From Chromatiaceae bacterium (GTDB taxonomy: Bacteria; Pseudomonadota; Gammaproteobacteria; Chromatiales; Chromatiaceae): a stretch of DNA of 54,916 bases. The notes beneath the pieces were generated by a model. It was given only the letters and a program-made list of their open reading frames with translations, was not told where the DNA came from and made no database searches. The stretch covers positions 1 through 54,916 of the forward strand of contig JALSSC010000037.1 in assembly GCA_026984455.1 (NCBI GenBank), read 5' to 3'. This document shows positions 53,701 through 54,916 of the stretch, piece after piece; position 1 is the first letter of the stretch; the number at the start of each line of letters is the position of its first letter. The translations under genes were made by a program, and so were the position numbers.

Positions 53701-54916
53701 CCAGTTGCCCGGCCTCGATCAAGGCCGTGGGCGCCAGGGCCAGGGCCAGGATCAGGGCGTCCAGGCCCGGTCGGCGGGCGCCTCGCGCCAAACCCCAGCG
53801 GCCCCAGGCGAGCAGGGCGCCCAGGGGCACCAACAGCCCCACCTTGTGGAAGAACTCGGTGATGGCGCGGAACTCGGTGCCGAAATAATAGTTCTCGAAG
53901 GGCACCTGGAACAGCAGGCCCAGGCGGTCGCGCAGCCACTGGCCTTCAGCGTGGAAGTCGTAGGGGTACCAGAAGATGGCCAGGAGCAGCCCGCTCCAGA
54001 CCAGGGCCAGGACCCAGGGCAGCCAAGCGCGGCCGCTGGCGAAGGTGGGGGTGGCCCGCCCCGTCAGGCATGCCCCCAGCCAGGCCCCGAGCCAGGCCCC
54101 GGGGAGGGCGGTGATGAGATCTGTGACATCGCTCACCCGGCTGTAGACCATCAGCTGAAGCAACTCCAGGGTGAGCGCGGCGAGCAGGGTGCCGATCAGG
54201 GCGCGGCGTGGCGTGGCGTGGCCAGAGAGCACCACCAGGAGGCTCACCGGAAACCACAGGATCATGTCGGTGGCGTAGGCGAACAGGGTCTCGGCGATGC
54301 CGCCCTGGGCATAACCGAAGGGTATCAGGACGATACGGCCCTCGTTCCACTTGTGATACAGCTCCACCGGACTGAAGGTGAGGTCCAGGGGCAACAGGTT
54401 GTAACCGAACATCAGGAACAGATAGAGCCAGAGAAGCTGTTCGGCGAGGCCGGCTGGTCCCCGCGCCCGACGCCAGCGGGCCAGCCAGAAGGCCAGCCGG
54501 TGGCCCCATTGCACCCAGGCGCCGATCCCGAGCACTGCCCCCAGGGACTCCGCCAGGATGTCGTTCTGCGAGACCGTGCGCGGGGGAAAATAGATCTGGG
54601 TGAACTCGATGCCCAGGGCGAGGCAGGCGCAGGCGAGCCAGACCACCAGGCCGGTGACCCAGCGAGCGGCGCCGCGTGGCGGGTCCAGGGTGGCCATGGC
54701 CAGGAAGGCGAGGGGGATGAACAGCAAAAGATTCGCCACCCAGTCGGCGCGGGAGCCGATGCCCAGGTCCAGGAAGGGGATGTGACTGAAACGATCCAGG
54801 GCCTCGTCCCAGGGCACGGCCTGGAAGTCCAGGGGCACCAGGCTGCCGTAGATCACGAAGGCCAGATAGGCGGCGAGCGCGATGGCGAAGGTGCGGCGTT
54901 GGGAATCTGTGGGGGC
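50765..54916 (-). CDS. Giant VanZ/O-antigen-ligase-like membrane protein with a sugar-binding-like insert (5' end outside the window)
   Basis: About 1383 residues are visible; the frame is open to the window edge. The N-terminal part has repeated VanZ-like membrane units. Their signature (Asp, then about 9 residues to GxxxG) recurs at QNDILAESLGAVLGI, SDVTDLITALPGAWLGAWLG, PDSTDWLLEWLGVAIGYL and perhaps LDLFEILAAAPGLALGLALG, with two long Pro/Ala linkers between. The C-terminal half is O-antigen-ligase-like (TVSRGTLAAFGVAVSVFLAGLW). Near the end is a soluble beta-rich insert (GETLYVTQRIALRPQQDYRIRLRARAQGG ... TLWIDDVELLAPDGRDL) like a carbohydrate-binding jelly roll, followed by four more membrane helices. 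It probably polymerises or ligates a surface polysaccharide. Confidence 0.78.
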   Translation of the reverse strand, partial: APTDSQRRTFAIALAAYLAFVIYGSLVPLDFQAVPWDEALDRFSHIPFLDLGIGSRADWVANLLLFIPLAFLAMATLDPPRGAARWVTGLVVWLACACLALGIEFTQIYFPPRTVSQNDILAESLGAVLGIGAWVQWGHRLAFWLARWRRARGPAGLAEQLLWLYLFLMFGYNLLPLDLTFSPVELYHKWNEGRIVLIPFGYAQGGIAETLFAYATDMILWFPVSLLVVLSGHATPRRALIGTLLAALTLELLQLMVYSRVSDVTDLITALPGAWLGAWLGACLTGRATPTFASGRAWLPWVLALVWSGLLLAIFWYPYDFHAEGQWLRDRLGLLFQVPFENYYFGTEFRAITEFFHKVGLLVPLGALLAWGRWGLARGARRPGLDALILALALAPTALIEAGQLALPDKHPDSTDWLLEWLGVAIGYLGTLTLARRWHPPLAAPASAGARAGPAGVRPPQGMEPSQPPASPGDGRPQRPSPTRHIRPEPAATPRPLEPSPWPLAAAFWALLPLAVRALPAPADLPPVVEALSRAGVISLAWAWVTVLALLALARARPAWIGALDAWLAGRALPLGGLILGLAVVLPLRPEAPLTAAWHGEFSAAGERLYLLLKAFILWVPLGAVAVAADTGPQMRRWMRAGIWTFWPVLLPLLPDLRVLDLFEILAAAPGLALGLALGRPLRHRSRRSVPRGARGDTPPGPIASAQAPATAASPLAEPVPPSAPVSAAGACARQGPRRAQGAVAVAEEPPAAGLSSQAPPTQARTLFHPGRAFALPLALLALVLAWDLPGVGPVVSLGLVLYAAALVRWPQAWLAALPMALPLLDLAPWTGRFYLDAFDLVVLMTLAGGLWHPFTPRPYLPRGLVRAALAFALSWLLAMVIGLWPLPALDANAFSSYLSHYNALRVGKGLIWAYTLAVLLYLHPPGDPQRERRLFLWGTALGLAGVGLAAAWERWLFVGLWDFEHPYRVLATFSTMHTGGAHLDGYLVLALPLVLTWLVLPAHPWERLVTLIALTLGSYALVATVSRGTLAAFGVAVSVFLAGLWWWRGHPSRRFRRGPALGLAAALLGIAAIIALGTGGYFKARWAQTSKDTRTRLHHWAQTLEIMDPGPLTTLFGMGLGRFPATWLFRADDPRPPGTYAIAAGHGNPYLVLGSGETLYVTQRIALRPQQDYRIRLRARAQGGDAPLDTTLCERHLSHSRRCVWPQAQVPDDGAWHTIEIRVNSGRVGSGHGLARPPVDFALFNPTPGRTLWIDDVELLAPDGRDLLHNGDFSAGMDRWFIKTHEHLAWHIKNLGVALWFSQGLLGVLAFLWLVAAAIRALAGRAAHGGRLSLGVFAASLGFLTLGLVSSLFDAPRLTLCFLLAPAVALWLEQRKRSAGLA

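Overview
This window looks like part of a high-GC (roughly two-thirds GC by eye) gammaproteobacterial chromosome, most likely from the Chromatiales/Ectothiorhodospiraceae-type sulfur bacteria. The evidence is the combination of tmcA, aat-bpt, aspS-nudB, rpsF-rpsR-(DUF2232-type membrane gene)-rplI, cysM, ubiU-ubiV and a many-heme cytochrome c. I cannot name a genus. No tRNA, rRNA, CRISPR array or intact transposase gene was seen.

Layout. 1-5.0 kb: a tightly overlapping plus-strand operon (ATGA/GTGA junctions) with the tail of an unknown gene, an aminoglycoside-phosphotransferase-fold kinase, a transketolase split into two subunits, an RmlD-like sugar reductase and a radical SAM/SPASM protein. 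This is a surface-glycan or specialised-sugar pathway, followed on the other strand by a CgeB-like glycosyltransferase with a duplicated N-terminal module. 7.2-13 kb: a globin-CZB-GGDEF diguanylate cyclase, an exported protein, a TPR protein and a dodecaheme cytochrome c preceded by a perfect FNR/Anr box. 13.3-20 kb: nudB, aspS, then a divergent yhcC-ubiU-ubiV operon behind a second perfect FNR box, then egtD. 20.7-31.5 kb: an RND efflux pair whose 3' end is tandemly duplicated, an ArsR-rhodanese regulator divergent from a sterol-desaturase-family gene and a TVP38-family gene, an orphan Hpt protein, cysM, a large YdbH/AsmA-like protein and an RRM protein. 31.6-42 kb: a CopD-like membrane protein, tmcA, small membrane proteins, an orphan pseudopilin, bpt, aat, and a divergent NtrC-type regulator/histidine kinase pair. 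42-55 kb: the rpsF-rpsR-rplI operon, a host-attachment-family gene, a fused GT2-membrane-sulfatase-fold protein, a periplasmic protein of unknown function, and a giant VanZ/O-antigen-ligase-like membrane protein that runs off the window.

Three themes cross the window. (1) An oxygen-responsive layer: three TTGAT-N4-ATCAA-type sites sit before the dodecaheme cytochrome, before the O2-independent ubiquinone genes, and before what looks like a roughly 90-nt small RNA with a strong terminator and no ORF at about 45.2 kb. In the last two cases the site-to-minus-10 spacing fits a class II (-41.5) FNR promoter. (2) A non-autonomous mobile-element family of about 160-205 bp with terminal inverted repeats of up to 24 bp, at about 5.0, 13.1, 20.0, 34.8, 48.5 and 50.6 kb; one copy has supplied a new C-terminus and stop codon to nudB. 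(3) A second, REP-like family of paired inverted GC-rich repeats at about 40.4, 42.1, 44.4 and 50.5 kb.

Two genes (nudB and the YdbH/AsmA-like gene) have no ATG, GTG or TTG that preserves their expected N-termini, and each has a CTG at the right place. All assignments come from reading the sequence; no database search was run.
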